DNA of 21,303 nt, from positions 1 through 21,303 of the forward strand of contig JACDFO010000012.1 in the NCBI GenBank assembly GCA_013815785.1, given 5' to 3'. Below are positions 1-8,093 of the stretch, in pieces. Source of the stretch: Candidatus Saccharimonadota bacterium (lineage in GTDB: Bacteria; Patescibacteriota; Saccharimonadia; Saccharimonadales; JACDFO01). Numbering within the stretch: the stretch's first letter is position 1; every line of letters starts with the position of its first letter. The position numbers and the translations under genes are program-made. The notes under the pieces were generated by a model, which worked only from the letters and a program-made list of their open reading frames with translations, was not told where the DNA came from and searched no databases.

Positions 1-5
1 ATGGC

Positions 6-2768
6 TCAGGAGCAGCCTGTTGTGGAGCCACAGGAAGTACAGACATAACAACTGCCCGCTTTTTGCGTCTGATTACCACAGTTGTAGCACATCGGTGCCG
101 TATCATCGGCTTTAACAGCTTTCAATATTGGCGCTGGAGCAACAATCACCTTAGGCTCTTCCTTAATTTGTTCACCTTCACTTACTGTTAGCTCGATTAT
201 GGCTGGCTCATCCAGCAAACTAGCTTGCTCTTCTGGCATATCGTCTAGTGAGGCAAGACCCAGCTCGAGACGATCATCGAAAGATAGGTAGTCCATCGCT
301 AGGCGGCGGAAAATATAATCCGTTATGGAGCTGGCCGTACGAATTTCTGGATCGTCGGTGATTCCAGATGGTGCGAAGCTCGTACCCCGGAAACCTTTGA
401 CATAACTCTTCAGCGGAACACCGTACTGAAGACCGTGGCTGATACTGATAGCGAACGAATCCATCACCCCAGACAAAGTACTGCCTTGCTTGGAAACATT
501 AACAAACAGTTCGCCCGGAGCTCCGTCTTCATATTCACCGACGGTGAAGAAACCTTCGAGATCAGATAAGACAAAGCGGTATGTACGACTGTTACGGACT
601 CGCGGCAGCTTACGGCGGACAGTACCGCGAACTATGAACTTGTCGTTTAGGGCTTCGGGTGCAATCTCTAGCTTCTCTTCACTGCCTGCCTTTTTAGCCA
701 TAGATAATGGCTGTGCAACCTTGCAGTTATCGCGGTAAATAGCGACTGCCTTCAGGCCGAGTTTCCATGATTCGATGTGAAGTTGTTCGACATCTTCAAT
801 GCTCGCATCTTCTGGCATATTGACAGTTTTACTAATCGCACCAGAAATAAATGGTTGTACAGCTGACATCATCTTTACATGACCCATATAATGGATTGCG
901 TTATCGCCCATGGAACAAGCAAAGACTGGTTCATGTTCTTTCTTGAGGTCAGGAGCACCTAATATTGTTTTTTCAACATCAATATAGTTTATGATACCGT
1001 CAATTTGCTTCTTGCTATAGCCGAGTACTTTTAGTGCGCGAGGAACCGTCTGGTTAACGATGCTCATCGTGCCACCACCCACTAGCTTTTTGACTTTAAC
1101 TAAACCAAGATCAGGCTCAATACCTGTAGTGTCACAATCCATCATAAGACCGATGGTTCCGGTTGGAGCGAGCACGCTGGCTTGTGAGTTGCGGACACCA
1201 TAGCGGCCAGCAAGCTCAACTGCTTCGTCCCAAGACGTAGCGGCAGCACTCAGAAGTTCTTCTGATACCAAACTGGCGTCAATTTTGGACACTTCTGCTC
1301 TGTGCATCTTAAGAACGTTTAACATTCCTTCGCGGTCCTTGTGGAAACCTGCAAATGGGCCGACTCGGTTTGCAATCTTTGCGCTGGTAGCATACGCCTG
1401 ACCAGTTAAGAGTGCAGTGATAGCAGCCGCCAAAGCGCGACCCTCATCTGAATCGTAGGGATGTCCTAGAGCCATTAGTAAGGCACCGAGGTTCGCATAA
1501 CCAATACCGAGTTCGCGGTAAGCCTTGGCGTTTTTAGTAATGCCCTCTGTGGGGTATTCACTGTATCCGACCAAAATCTCTTGAGCAGTAAAAATAAGCT
1601 CTACCGTATGGATAAAGGCTTTGATATCAAACGTATTACTGTCGTCTAGGAACTTAAGTAAGTTGAGTGATGCGAGATTACATGCCGAGTTATCGAGGTG
1701 CATATATTCACTACACGGATTACTGGCGTTGATGCGTCCGGCATTTGGCGAAGTGTGCCACTTATTGATGATAGTATCGAATTGCATACCAGGGTCGGCG
1801 CATTCCCATGCTGATTCCGAAAACTGGCGGAAAAGCGCCCGGGCTTTGACAGTTTTAACTGTCTTACCAGTGGTAACTGCTTTCAAATCCCAATCTTCGT
1901 CGTTCAGCACGGCATTCATGAAATCATCAGTAACACGTACTGAGTTATTGGCATTCTGATATTGCACTGAAAAAGAATCTTTGCCATCGAGACTCATATC
2001 AAAACCAGCTTCCTGTAACGCACGAGCTTTTCGTTCTTCGATAGCCTTCGCCCAGATGAATTCTTCGACATCAGGGTGATCAACATTCAATATGACCATC
2101 TTGGCAGCACGACGGGTCTTACCACCACTCTTGATAGCACCGGCTGAAGCATCAGCACCACGCATAAAGCTTAGCGGTCCAGAGGCTGTTCCAGCGCTCT
2201 TTCCAAGCTTTTCAGCCGAGGAACGAATAACGCTTAGATTAATACCAGAACCAGAGCCTCCCTTGAAAATCATTCCCTCTTCACGGTACCAATTAAGAAT
2301 CGCTGGCATCGTGTCATCGATTCCCAGGATAAAACAAGCGCTAGCCTGCTGTGAGCGCTCAGGGACGCCAATATTGAACCAGACCGGTGAGTTAAAAGCT
2401 GCACGCTGTGTCGCTAAGATATATTTTAATTCTTCACGAAAATCTTCAGCTTCTGTGTCGGCTTCAAAGTATCCCTCTTGGACGCCTTGGCGTGTAACAG
2501 TGTCAACCACACGGTCGACCAGTTTCTTCATGGAATCTTCACGATCTTCGCTACCAGGTGTACCACTAAAGTATTTCTGCGCTACGATATTAATCGCGTT
2601 GAGCGACCATCCCTCTGGAAATTCGACACCTAGCTGCTCAAAAACCGGTGTGTTAGACATTGGATTTATAATAACCGAGTCGCGCTTGACCCATTTTAAC
2701 TGATCATACGCTTTACTTTTAGGGGCTGTGAAGAGCCGCCTGCGTCCCAGGATTGTTGTTTGTCCCAT
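6..2768 (-). CDS. nrdJ: Adenosylcobalamin-dependent (class II) ribonucleotide reductase
   Basis: Reduces ribonucleotides to deoxyribonucleotides in the cytoplasm, using a thiyl radical generated from adenosylcobalamin. The 920-residue protein shows FKGGSGSGINLS near 168-179, the redox cysteine in SACFIL (C145), the active-site motif NPCSE (N350, C352, E354) and the partner redox cysteine C363 in SACNLASLNL. The C352/C363 spacing of 11 equals that of the Thermotoga class II enzyme. A TSCPD-type region spans about 715-825. The tail (893-920) has CYNC, CYVC and CG..GCS cysteines, as in the NrdJ family, where they re-reduce the active site. No N-terminal ATP-cone is visible. The start is supported by GAGGG about 9 nt upstream; M37 (MSNTPVF) is a less likely alternative. 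The gene follows nrdR on the same strand across a structured 197-bp gap. The stop is TGA. The gene is complete, ending 5 bases from the window edge. Confidence 0.96.
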   Translation of the reverse strand: MGQTTILGRRRLFTAPKSKAYDQLKWVKRDSVIINPMSNTPVFEQLGVEFPEGWSLNAINIVAQKYFSGTPGSEDREDSMKKLVDRVVDTVTRQGVQEGYFEADTEAEDFREELKYILATQRAAFNSPVWFNIGVPERSQQASACFILGIDDTMPAILNWYREEGMIFKGGSGSGINLSVIRSSAEKLGKSAGTASGPLSFMRGADASAGAIKSGGKTRRAAKMVILNVDHPDVEEFIWAKAIEERKARALQEAGFDMSLDGKDSFSVQYQNANNSVRVTDDFMNAVLNDEDWDLKAVTTGKTVKTVKARALFRQFSESAWECADPGMQFDTIINKWHTSPNAGRINASNPCSEYMHLDNSACNLASLNLLKFLDDSNTFDIKAFIHTVELIFTAQEILVGYSEYPTEGITKNAKAYRELGIGYANLGALLMALGHPYDSDEGRALAAAITALLTGQAYATSAKIANRVGPFAGFHKDREGMLNVLKMHRAEVSKIDASLVSEELLSAAATSWDEAVELAGRYGVRNSQASVLAPTGTIGLMMDCDTTGIEPDLGLVKVKKLVGGGTMSIVNQTVPRALKVLGYSKKQIDGIINYIDVEKTILGAPDLKKEHEPVFACSMGDNAIHYMGHVKMMSAVQPFISGAISKTVNMPEDASIEDVEQLHIESWKLGLKAVAIYRDNCKVAQPLSMAKKAGSEEKLEIAPEALNDKFIVRGTVRRKLPRVRNSRTYRFVLSDLEGFFTVGEYEDGAPGELFVNVSKQGSTLSGVMDSFAISISHGLQYGVPLKSYVKGFRGTSFAPSGITDDPEIRTASSITDYIFRRLAMDYLSFDDRLELGLASLDDMPEEQASLLDEPAIIELTVSEGEQIKEEPKVIVAPAPILKAVKADDTAPMCYNCGNQTQKAGSCYVCTSCGSTTGCS

Positions 2769-2832
2769 AATATTACCCTCACTTCAGTTGTTAGATTTTG
2801 TTTAGTTTTTTGTTAGAGTTCGCGTTCGATTC

Positions 2833-2938
2833 AGATATGTCTCTCAAGCACATCTATAGTTGCCAGCTCCCTCGTAAGTTCTTGAGCTATGAACTTATGA
2901 GGGAGCCGTCAACAGCCACATGACTGTTGACCATATCT
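2833..2938 (-). promoter_or_regulatory. Structured 5' leader of nrdJ, candidate cis-regulatory RNA
   Basis: The gap between nrdR and nrdJ can fold into a closed multi-helix structure. P1 pairs 2833-2839 with 2932-2938 (7 bp). P2 pairs 2908-2915 with 2924-2931 (8 bp, perfect). P3 pairs 2866-2881 with 2891-2906 (16 bp with one G-U/mismatch). P2 abuts P1 directly and is separated from P3 by one base. The P3 loop (2882-2890, with flanking C2881) can also pair with the connecting strand: CTTGAG at 2881-2886 with CTCAAG at 2843-2848, and CTAT at 2887-2890 with ATAG at 2856-2859, which suggests a pseudoknot. No U-tract follows, so it is not a simple terminator. Seen directly: the complementarities. 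Inferred: a regulatory role for nrdJ. I do not recognise a known riboswitch class. Confidence 0.55.
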
Positions 2939-2965
2939 ACCTAGTAAGGTAAATACATTAAAACC

Positions 2966-3442
2966 TTATGGTTCTAACGGAATACTCACTTTACGTTCAC
3001 GGATTTGCAGCAGCTCTTTCTCAAAACCTGCTATATCTTTGAAACGTCGGTAAACACTGGCGAATCGAACATATGCGACTTCATCAAGCTGCGCCAATCC
3101 TTCCATTACCATTTCACCTATTTTTGCAGTCTGGACCTCTTGGTCACCACAAGCATAAATCTGCTGCTCTATATTGGCTACGAGCCGTTCGAGCTGCAAA
3201 CTGGTAATAGGAGTTTTTTCGCATGCTCTATACAAACCAGACAGTAGCTTCTCTCTGCCGAATAATTCTCTGGTACCATTGTTTTTTATGACAATAATCT
3301 GCGGACGCTCAATCCGTTCATATGTCGTAAATCGGTACTGACAATTCGTGCAGGCTCGACGCCTTCGTATAGTTTCGCCTTCAGATACATCACGCGATTC
3401 GATAACTTTAGTGTCGGCTTGCTGGCATTGGTTGCATTTCAT
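2966..3442 (-). CDS. nrdR: Transcriptional repressor NrdR
   Basis: A 158-residue zinc-ribbon/ATP-cone repressor that senses ATP/dATP and binds NrdR boxes to switch off ribonucleotide reductase genes. The N-terminal zinc ribbon has C3, C6, C31 and C34 in the typical arrangement (MKCNQC ... RACTNC), followed by RFTTYER. The ATP-cone covers about 45-140, with FGREKLLSGL and the strongly conserved VRFASVYRRF near its end. The open frame extends 22 codons further upstream, but the start at 3442 is chosen because family members begin MKCPxC and because a perfect AAGGAGGT lies 7 nt before this ATG. It sits directly upstream of nrdJ, its expected target, and two NrdR-box-like sites lie ahead of it, so autoregulation of an nrdR-nrdJ unit is likely (inference). 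Confidence 0.96.
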   Translation of the reverse strand: MKCNQCQQADTKVIESRDVSEGETIRRRRACTNCQYRFTTYERIERPQIIVIKNNGTRELFGREKLLSGLYRACEKTPITSLQLERLVANIEQQIYACGDQEVQTAKIGEMVMEGLAQLDEVAYVRFASVYRRFKDIAGFEKELLQIRERKVSIPLEP

Positions 3443-3562
3443 ATTGCATACCTCCTTATTTGCACACGTAAACATGAAATAGCAGCCAAAATTACTGCTT
3501 CTATTCACACCTCAATGTACAAATTTTTTATTCATTTGAACGTGCCAACACTATATCTTAAA

Positions 3563-3617
3563 ACCCTACATATAGTGTCTATACACTATAGAATACTCTA
3601 CCTATAGCGTTTTGCAA
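3563..3617 (-). promoter_or_regulatory. nrdR-nrdJ promoter with two NrdR-box-like operators
   Basis: Two 16-bp sites resemble the NrdR palindrome ACACTATATATAGTGT: 3563-3578 (ACCCTACATATAGTGT, 2 mismatches) and 3595-3610 (ACTCTACCTATAGCGT, 4 mismatches). Their centres are 32 bp apart, close to three helical turns, as is usual for paired NrdR boxes. Extra half-sites ACACTATA occur at 3548-3555 and 3583-3590. A possible minus-strand promoter is TTGCAA at 3612-3617, 16 nt, then TATTCT at 3590-3595, which the boxes overlap. The leader to the nrdR ATG would be roughly 140 nt. Confidence 0.7.
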
Positions 3618-3637
3618 GCTTTTTATCGGTGTATTTT

Positions 3638-4972
3638 TTACTTGTTTTGGTCTCTGTTTTGAGCATCTTTTTCGTCTTTTTTGGTTTCATTCTTATGACG
3701 TTTCAGACGTCGCAGGAATGAAGGTTTTTCTAGTTCATCATCGTCATTCATGACAGGGCCAAATACTTGTGGGGCTTCTTCTGGTTTTTTAGACTCAGTA
3801 GTTTCGTGCTTCGGTTGCTCGGTCGTATCTTGATCTTGGTCGATAGCCCAGATATTTGGCATCGGCTTATCAGTGTGGAACTCTTCTTCTGGTTTAGACT
3901 CGTCAAGCTCCATATCTATTTCGTTCATCAAGGATTCATCTGACTTGAAACCGTTCGATTGATTAGTGGTCGTTGCAGCTCTTGCTTCAGCTGCCGTCTG
4001 TTGGCGCTCTGCGAAATACGACGCATCAAAGCCGGTAGCCACTACCGTAATAATCATTTCACCCTCTAAATCGGGGTTTATCGTAGCTCCAAAAATAATA
4101 TTAGCGTCAGCGTCAGCAGCAGCAGTTATAGTTTCTGCAGCTACATTAATTTCGTGCATAGACATGTCATTACCACCAATGACGTTAAACAGTATACCGC
4201 GAGCACCATCTATAGAAACTTCAAGTAAAGGAGATTCGACGGCTTGCTGAGCAGCCTCGACGGCTCGGTTTTCACCGCTTGCACGGCCGATGCCCATTAG
4301 GGCAGACCCAGCATTACTCATGACTGCCTTAACATCTGCAAAGTCTAAGTTAATAAGACCATGTACGGTTATAAGATCAGATATACCTTGAACGCCTTGT
4401 CTTAAAACATCGTCAGCAACTTTGAAAGCTTCTAATAATGGTGTCTGACGATCAATAGTCTGTAATAAACGATCGTTAGGAATAATAATTAATGTGTCCA
4501 CTGAGCCACGTAAGTTTTCAATAGCTGATTCAGCGTTACGTCGACGCTTTTCACCCTCGAATGCAAATGGTTTTGTAGCAAAACCAACAACGAGAGCTCC
4601 TGCCGCATTGGCTTCTTTAGCTACTATGTGTCCCGCACCGCTGCCTGTTCCACCGCCAGCTCCGATAGTGACGAATACCATGTCTGCACCATTGACGGCT
4701 TTACGAATTTCCTCGATTGATTCTTCGGCGGCTTCGCGACCTTTATCTGGATCAGCACCGGCACCTAAACCTCTGGTAGCCTCACTACCTATGTGAATCT
4801 TAGTTTGAGCCTTAGAGTGGTGCAGGGCTTGAGCATCTGTATTTACAACGATAAATTCAACACCCTCGACACCAGAATCAATCATACGATTGATTGCGGC
4901 CCCACCGGCTCCACCAACTCCGATTACCTTTATGCGTGCGAATGTCTCAATAGCAGGTGCGACTTGTGGCAT
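3638..4972 (-). CDS. ftsZ: Cell division protein FtsZ
   Basis: Tubulin-like GTPase that polymerises into the division ring at midcell. The 444-residue protein has the N-terminal nucleotide-binding segment IGVGGAGGAAINRM (17-30), the tubulin signature GAGGGTGSG (104-112) and the T7 synergy loop NLDFAD (208-213) that completes the active site of the neighbouring subunit. After about residue 330 comes an acidic, low-complexity linker. A conserved C-terminal peptide, KPSFLRRL (about 416-423), is the usual docking site for FtsA-type partners. Unusually, about 20 charged residues follow it. The start is supported by GAGGG about 9-10 nt upstream. It follows ftsA after 72 bp, the usual ftsA-ftsZ order, and a weak -10-like TATACT at 5012-5017 could provide extra transcription. 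Confidence 0.97.
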   Translation of the reverse strand: MPQVAPAIETFARIKVIGVGGAGGAAINRMIDSGVEGVEFIVVNTDAQALHHSKAQTKIHIGSEATRGLGAGADPDKGREAAEESIEEIRKAVNGADMVFVTIGAGGGTGSGAGHIVAKEANAAGALVVGFATKPFAFEGEKRRRNAESAIENLRGSVDTLIIIPNDRLLQTIDRQTPLLEAFKVADDVLRQGVQGISDLITVHGLINLDFADVKAVMSNAGSALMGIGRASGENRAVEAAQQAVESPLLEVSIDGARGILFNVIGGNDMSMHEINVAAETITAAADADANIIFGATINPDLEGEMIITVVATGFDASYFAERQQTAAEARAATTTNQSNGFKSDESLMNEIDMELDESKPEEEFHTDKPMPNIWAIDQDQDTTEQPKHETTESKKPEEAPQVFGPVMNDDDELEKPSFLRRLKRHKNETKKDEKDAQNRDQNK

Positions 4973-5044
4973 TTCCTATCCCTCGTTCTTTATAAGTAAA
5001 TACTAGGAGTGAGTATAACATATTGAGCGCGCACAAAAAGAGTC

Positions 5045-6280
5045 TTAGCTCTTGAAACGCTTCATTAATCCGTCAATAAGCCCGAAGACACCGCTATTGG
5101 GTACTCCAGTTGGTTTACTGTCCGGGGGCAGAAGCAACATATCAAGAAGCATTAAACCCACTGATGATGCATAGGCTGGATCCTGAACGGTATCAACTAG
5201 ACCGCCGAGTGGCTGGAGCTGTCCCTGGCGAGTTGCCAGCTGTAACTTCTCTTTCGTAAATTCAGCGATGCCGGGTAGCTTCGAGGTACCACCCACCAAT
5301 ACGACGCCGCCTGGTAGTTTCCGTGAACGGTGAATCTTTTTTAATTCTTTATCGACGTATTCCAGCATTTCTTCAACACGGGCCTCAGTAATCATTGTTA
5401 CGTCACTCTTAACAAATTCGTAATCCTTGCCTTCGAAATTGACCTTGATTAGTCCACCCTTGTGACTTGCCTCAAGACTAGCATGTTGAATTTTAACTTG
5501 TTCCGCTACATCCAAGTCCGTCTTAAGACCGATAGCTAAGTCATTGGTGATATTGATGCCGCCCATTGGTAGGACGGCCACATACTGAACTTCGCCGTCT
5601 TCTATAACGACCATATTTGTCGTACCGGCGCCGATATCAAGCAACAGTGTTCCGGCTTCTTTCTGCTGTCGGGATAAAACTGCTTCGGCAGCCGCCAAGC
5701 TTGCGACGGTGTGGTGCGCGGGTTCAATACGAGCTTTATCCAACACCGCGTTAAGATTACGCAGATTAGGCGTGGCCGCAGTAACGATATGGGTATCTAC
5801 CTCTAAACGGACCCCGTGCATGCCTAATGGATCCTTTATATTATCCTGACCATCTAAGCGGTAATTCTTGGCAAAAACCTGAATAATTTCGCGGTTTGCA
5901 GGTAACTGAACGATCGTGGCGGCTTCTTCAACCCGCATTCTATCTTCGGTAGTAATTTCGCGGTTAAGGGCGCTGATGGCAATAACCCCACGGGAGTCCA
6001 TGCCTGCGACGTGTGAACCGTTGATATTAACTGTCGCATGCGGAATATGAACACCAGAAACACGCTCTGCTTCGGTTACGGCGTGTACGACAGCTTCAAC
6101 TACATCGTCAATGTGTACGACACTACCTTTACGCATACCCTGATTTGGAGCACTACCATGCCCGATAACAGATGGATGCCCTGGATCGTTTGGATCAACC
6201 ATACCAATAACACACCTGACGGTGCTAGAACCTATATCTAAGCCAAAATAATGCTGTGCGGTGGCTTGGGAATCGCGCAT
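5045..6280 (-). CDS. ftsA: Cell division protein FtsA
   Basis: Actin-like ATPase that tethers FtsZ filaments to the inner face of the membrane. The 411-residue protein carries the phosphate-1 motif GLDIGSSTVR (13-22), the phosphate-2 motif LLDIGAGTTNMVV (213-225) and the adenosine motif VLVGGTSKLPGI (327-338). The 1C subdomain lies between the first two. The C-terminus, after a short linker, is FGLIDGLMKRFKS, which fits the amphipathic membrane-targeting helix of the family. No alternative start exists upstream and no Shine-Dalgarno is visible. Instead a -10 box (TATACT) ends 6 nt before the ATG, so the message is probably leaderless. It precedes ftsZ on the same strand and follows map. Confidence 0.96.
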   Translation of the reverse strand: MRDSQATAQHYFGLDIGSSTVRCVIGMVDPNDPGHPSVIGHGSAPNQGMRKGSVVHIDDVVEAVVHAVTEAERVSGVHIPHATVNINGSHVAGMDSRGVIAISALNREITTEDRMRVEEAATIVQLPANREIIQVFAKNYRLDGQDNIKDPLGMHGVRLEVDTHIVTAATPNLRNLNAVLDKARIEPAHHTVASLAAAEAVLSRQQKEAGTLLLDIGAGTTNMVVIEDGEVQYVAVLPMGGINITNDLAIGLKTDLDVAEQVKIQHASLEASHKGGLIKVNFEGKDYEFVKSDVTMITEARVEEMLEYVDKELKKIHRSRKLPGGVVLVGGTSKLPGIAEFTKEKLQLATRQGQLQPLGGLVDTVQDPAYASSVGLMLLDMLLLPPDSKPTGVPNSGVFGLIDGLMKRFKS

Positions 6281-6286
6281 GCACGC

Positions 6287-6316
6287 AGTATAGCGCTTAC
6301 GTTAGCCGGATTACAA
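6287..6316 (-). promoter_or_regulatory. ftsA promoter, predicted leaderless start
   Basis: On the minus strand, TTGTAA (6311-6316), an 18-nt spacer and TATACT (6287-6292) lie so that the usual +1, about 7 nt after the -10 box, falls on or next to the ATG at 6280. There is no Shine-Dalgarno between promoter and start. Both hexamers are near consensus; the leaderless reading is inferred. Confidence 0.65.
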
Positions 6317-6335
6317 GAGTAGAACTAGACTGGAC

Positions 6336-7091
6336 TTACAAGCTCGTTAGAATTTCTGCACCCTTTTCGGTTATTAGAACTGTGTGCTCAAAATGAGCCG
6401 ACTTTGAACCATCGCGAGTCTTGACGGTCCACCCATCGTCATCAACGAATATCTTATGCGTACCGAGTGTCGCCATGGGTTCGATTGCGATGGTCATCCC
6501 CTTGCTAAGCTGTTGACCGGTCCCGGATTTACCGTAGTTCGGTATATTCGGGTCTTCGTGTAGCTCATGACCTACACCGTGCCCGACAAGATCACGAACG
6601 ATACCATACCCGCCTCTTTCCAGTACCGATTGGACTGCAGCGGCAATATCACCGACGTAGACGTTGTGACGCAAAACGGCGATTCCAGCATGCAAGGAGC
6701 TCTCCGTATCCTTGAGTAGCTGTAAAGCCTTCGGGTTTATTTCTTGGCCGACAGCAACGGTTATAGCACTGTCGGTAATCATGCCGTCGTATGTAACTCC
6801 ATAATCCATACTGACTAAATCACCTTCGTTAATGATTCGTTTTTCTGAAGGAATGCCGTGTACCACTTCGTCATTAATCGAGACACATAAAACATCGGTA
6901 AAGCCGTACTGACCTAGAAAAGCAGGCTGACCACCGGTTGAACGTAGTTCTCGCTTGGCGATTTCGGACAAGTCTTTGGTGGTCATGCCCGGCTCTATCG
7001 CTTCTTTAAGTGTAGCCAGGACTGTTGCTAGTAGCTTACCACTATGACGCATCGCGATTATTTCTGCAGGAGTCTTAACACGAGTTAACAT
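6336..7091 (-). CDS. map: Methionine aminopeptidase, type I
   Basis: Removes the initiator methionine from new proteins, acting after peptide deformylase (Def, also in this window). The 251-residue pita-bread-fold enzyme has all expected residues: H78 (VVHGIP), metal ligands D96 and D107 in the SMDYGVTYDGMITDSA segment, H171 (VGHGVGHELHE), E204 (IAIEPM) and E235 (SAHFEHTVLIT). It lacks the N-terminal zinc-finger extension, so it is a plain type I enzyme of normal length. The start lies 4 nt after the adk stop with no strong ribosome binding site, suggesting translational coupling in a yqeY-adk-map unit. Confidence 0.96.
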   Translation of the reverse strand: MLTRVKTPAEIIAMRHSGKLLATVLATLKEAIEPGMTTKDLSEIAKRELRSTGGQPAFLGQYGFTDVLCVSINDEVVHGIPSEKRIINEGDLVSMDYGVTYDGMITDSAITVAVGQEINPKALQLLKDTESSLHAGIAVLRHNVYVGDIAAAVQSVLERGGYGIVRDLVGHGVGHELHEDPNIPNYGKSGTGQQLSKGMTIAIEPMATLGTHKIFVDDDGWTVKTRDGSKSAHFEHTVLITEKGAEILTSL

Positions 7092-7095
7092 GTCG

Positions 7096-7632
7096 TTAGG
7101 ACCGGCCTAGTACACTGATAATATCGCTATGCACCTTCTTTGGTTCTTGCTCCCCATTAATATCGTATATCGGAATCTTTGCTTCCTTAAAATGACTCAT
7201 TACTGGTTTAATGGCTACTTCGTACTCCTGAAAGCGTTCTCGAATAGCTTCAGCATGATCATCCTGACGGCCTCGGTCTAGTAAACGTTCCATAACACTA
7301 GATTCCGTGGCAATCAGATGAATTACGGCAGTAACGCTTAATTGTCCATACTTTACTTGGTTCAAAAGCCAATCAGCCTGACTTTCAGTGCGAGGAAAGC
7401 CGTCCAAAACAAACTCCTCGTCAGTATCGACAATGTTAAATATTTTTTGTACTAAAGTAATAATTTCTTCGTCGTCCAAAAGTTTTCCTGCAAGCATATC
7501 TCGGCGCTCATCACCAGATATTAGCATGCGCAAAAATTCACCTGTTGATAGCCATGGCAAAGCTTCTTGGTCTGCGAGTAGTCGGCCTTGCATACTCTTG
7601 CCCGAACCTGCGACCCCCATGAAAATTATCAT
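7096..7632 (-). CDS. adk: Adenylate kinase-like nucleoside monophosphate kinase
   Basis: Probably catalyses AMP + ATP to 2 ADP. The 178-residue protein has the P-loop GVAGSGKS (6-13), the NMP-binding segment with STGEFLR (29-35), LDGFPR (76-81) and the R..R.DD element LDRGRQDD (120-127), followed by IRERFQEY. The usual LID insertion between the catalytic arginines is absent, so this is a short-LID form; bacterial Adk is commonly about 215 residues. The P-loop reads AGSGKS rather than PGSGKGT. The ATG overlaps the yqeY stop (ATGA). The location before map echoes the adk-map pair seen in many bacteria. Specificity for AMP over another NMP is inferred. Confidence 0.88.
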   Translation of the reverse strand: MIIFMGVAGSGKSMQGRLLADQEALPWLSTGEFLRMLISGDERRDMLAGKLLDDEEIITLVQKIFNIVDTDEEFVLDGFPRTESQADWLLNQVKYGQLSVTAVIHLIATESSVMERLLDRGRQDDHAEAIRERFQEYEVAIKPVMSHFKEAKIPIYDINGEQEPKKVHSDIISVLGRS

Positions 7633-8084
7633 TGGGACAGCCTTCGTTTAACAGCGGTGGCAATCCGTCCACCGTCTGCACGGCCACCTAATTTTTGCTT
7701 GATAACCCCGATTGCTTGACCCATGGCGGCAGGACCTTCCACGCCAAGTCCACTCACTGTTTCGTTTACTACCTGAGTTAATTCCTCGTCGCTCACCTGA
7801 ACTGGCAAATAAACTTCGATAATTTTTTTCTCTGCCATTTCAGCCTCAGCTTTATCGCTGTTGCCTCCACGAACATATAGGTCTGCACTTTCTTGGCGCT
7901 TCTTCGCTTCTTTACTAAGTAAATCGATTAGTTCAGAATCTTGTAAGCCTGCTTCTCGAAGGTCTTTAGCAACTTCGGCATATAAAATCACACTCTTTAG
8001 GCCCCGTAAGGTCATTACGAGAGTTTTATCACCAGCAAGCATTGCTTGCTTTAAATCGGCATTAATCTTTTCTTTGATTCCCAT
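7629..8084 (-). CDS. GatB/YqeY domain protein
   Basis: A 151-residue all-helical protein of the YqeY family, homologous to the C-terminal tRNA-binding region of GatB in the Asp/Glu-tRNA amidotransferase. The exact role of free-standing YqeY is not settled. Visible family features are the N-terminal LKQAMLAGDKTLVMTLRGLKS, the central EAKKRQESADLY and the C-terminal MGQAIGVIKQKLGGRADGG. The length matches the usual ~148 residues. An AGGTG stands very close to the ATG, and a possible -10 (TAAAAT) is only 9 nt away, so the leader may be minimal. First gene of a yqeY-adk-map unit, with a 4-nt overlap into adk. Confidence 0.9.
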   Translation of the reverse strand: MGIKEKINADLKQAMLAGDKTLVMTLRGLKSVILYAEVAKDLREAGLQDSELIDLLSKEAKKRQESADLYVRGGNSDKAEAEMAEKKIIEVYLPVQVSDEELTQVVNETVSGLGVEGPAAMGQAIGVIKQKLGGRADGGRIATAVKRRLSQ

Positions 8085-8093
8085 TTCACCTGA

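Noticed and set aside
2092..2703. 203-residue plus-strand open frame within nrdJ
   Set aside because: It lies entirely antisense to a clearly real gene, its translation resembles no protein family, and it has no promoter or ribosome binding site that I can see.
2925..2945. Purine-riboswitch-like GATATGG at the P1/P2 junction
   Set aside because: The conserved J2/3 segment and short paired loops of purine riboswitches are missing, so the match is probably chance.
2769..2965. Cobalamin riboswitch ahead of nrdJ
   Set aside because: The B12 dependence made it attractive, but no B12-box-like GCCACTG or the expected long multi-branched architecture is present on the minus strand.
3443..3508. 22-codon N-terminal extension of nrdR
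   Set aside because: The family starts at MKC and a perfect Shine-Dalgarno lies inside the extension, immediately before that ATG.
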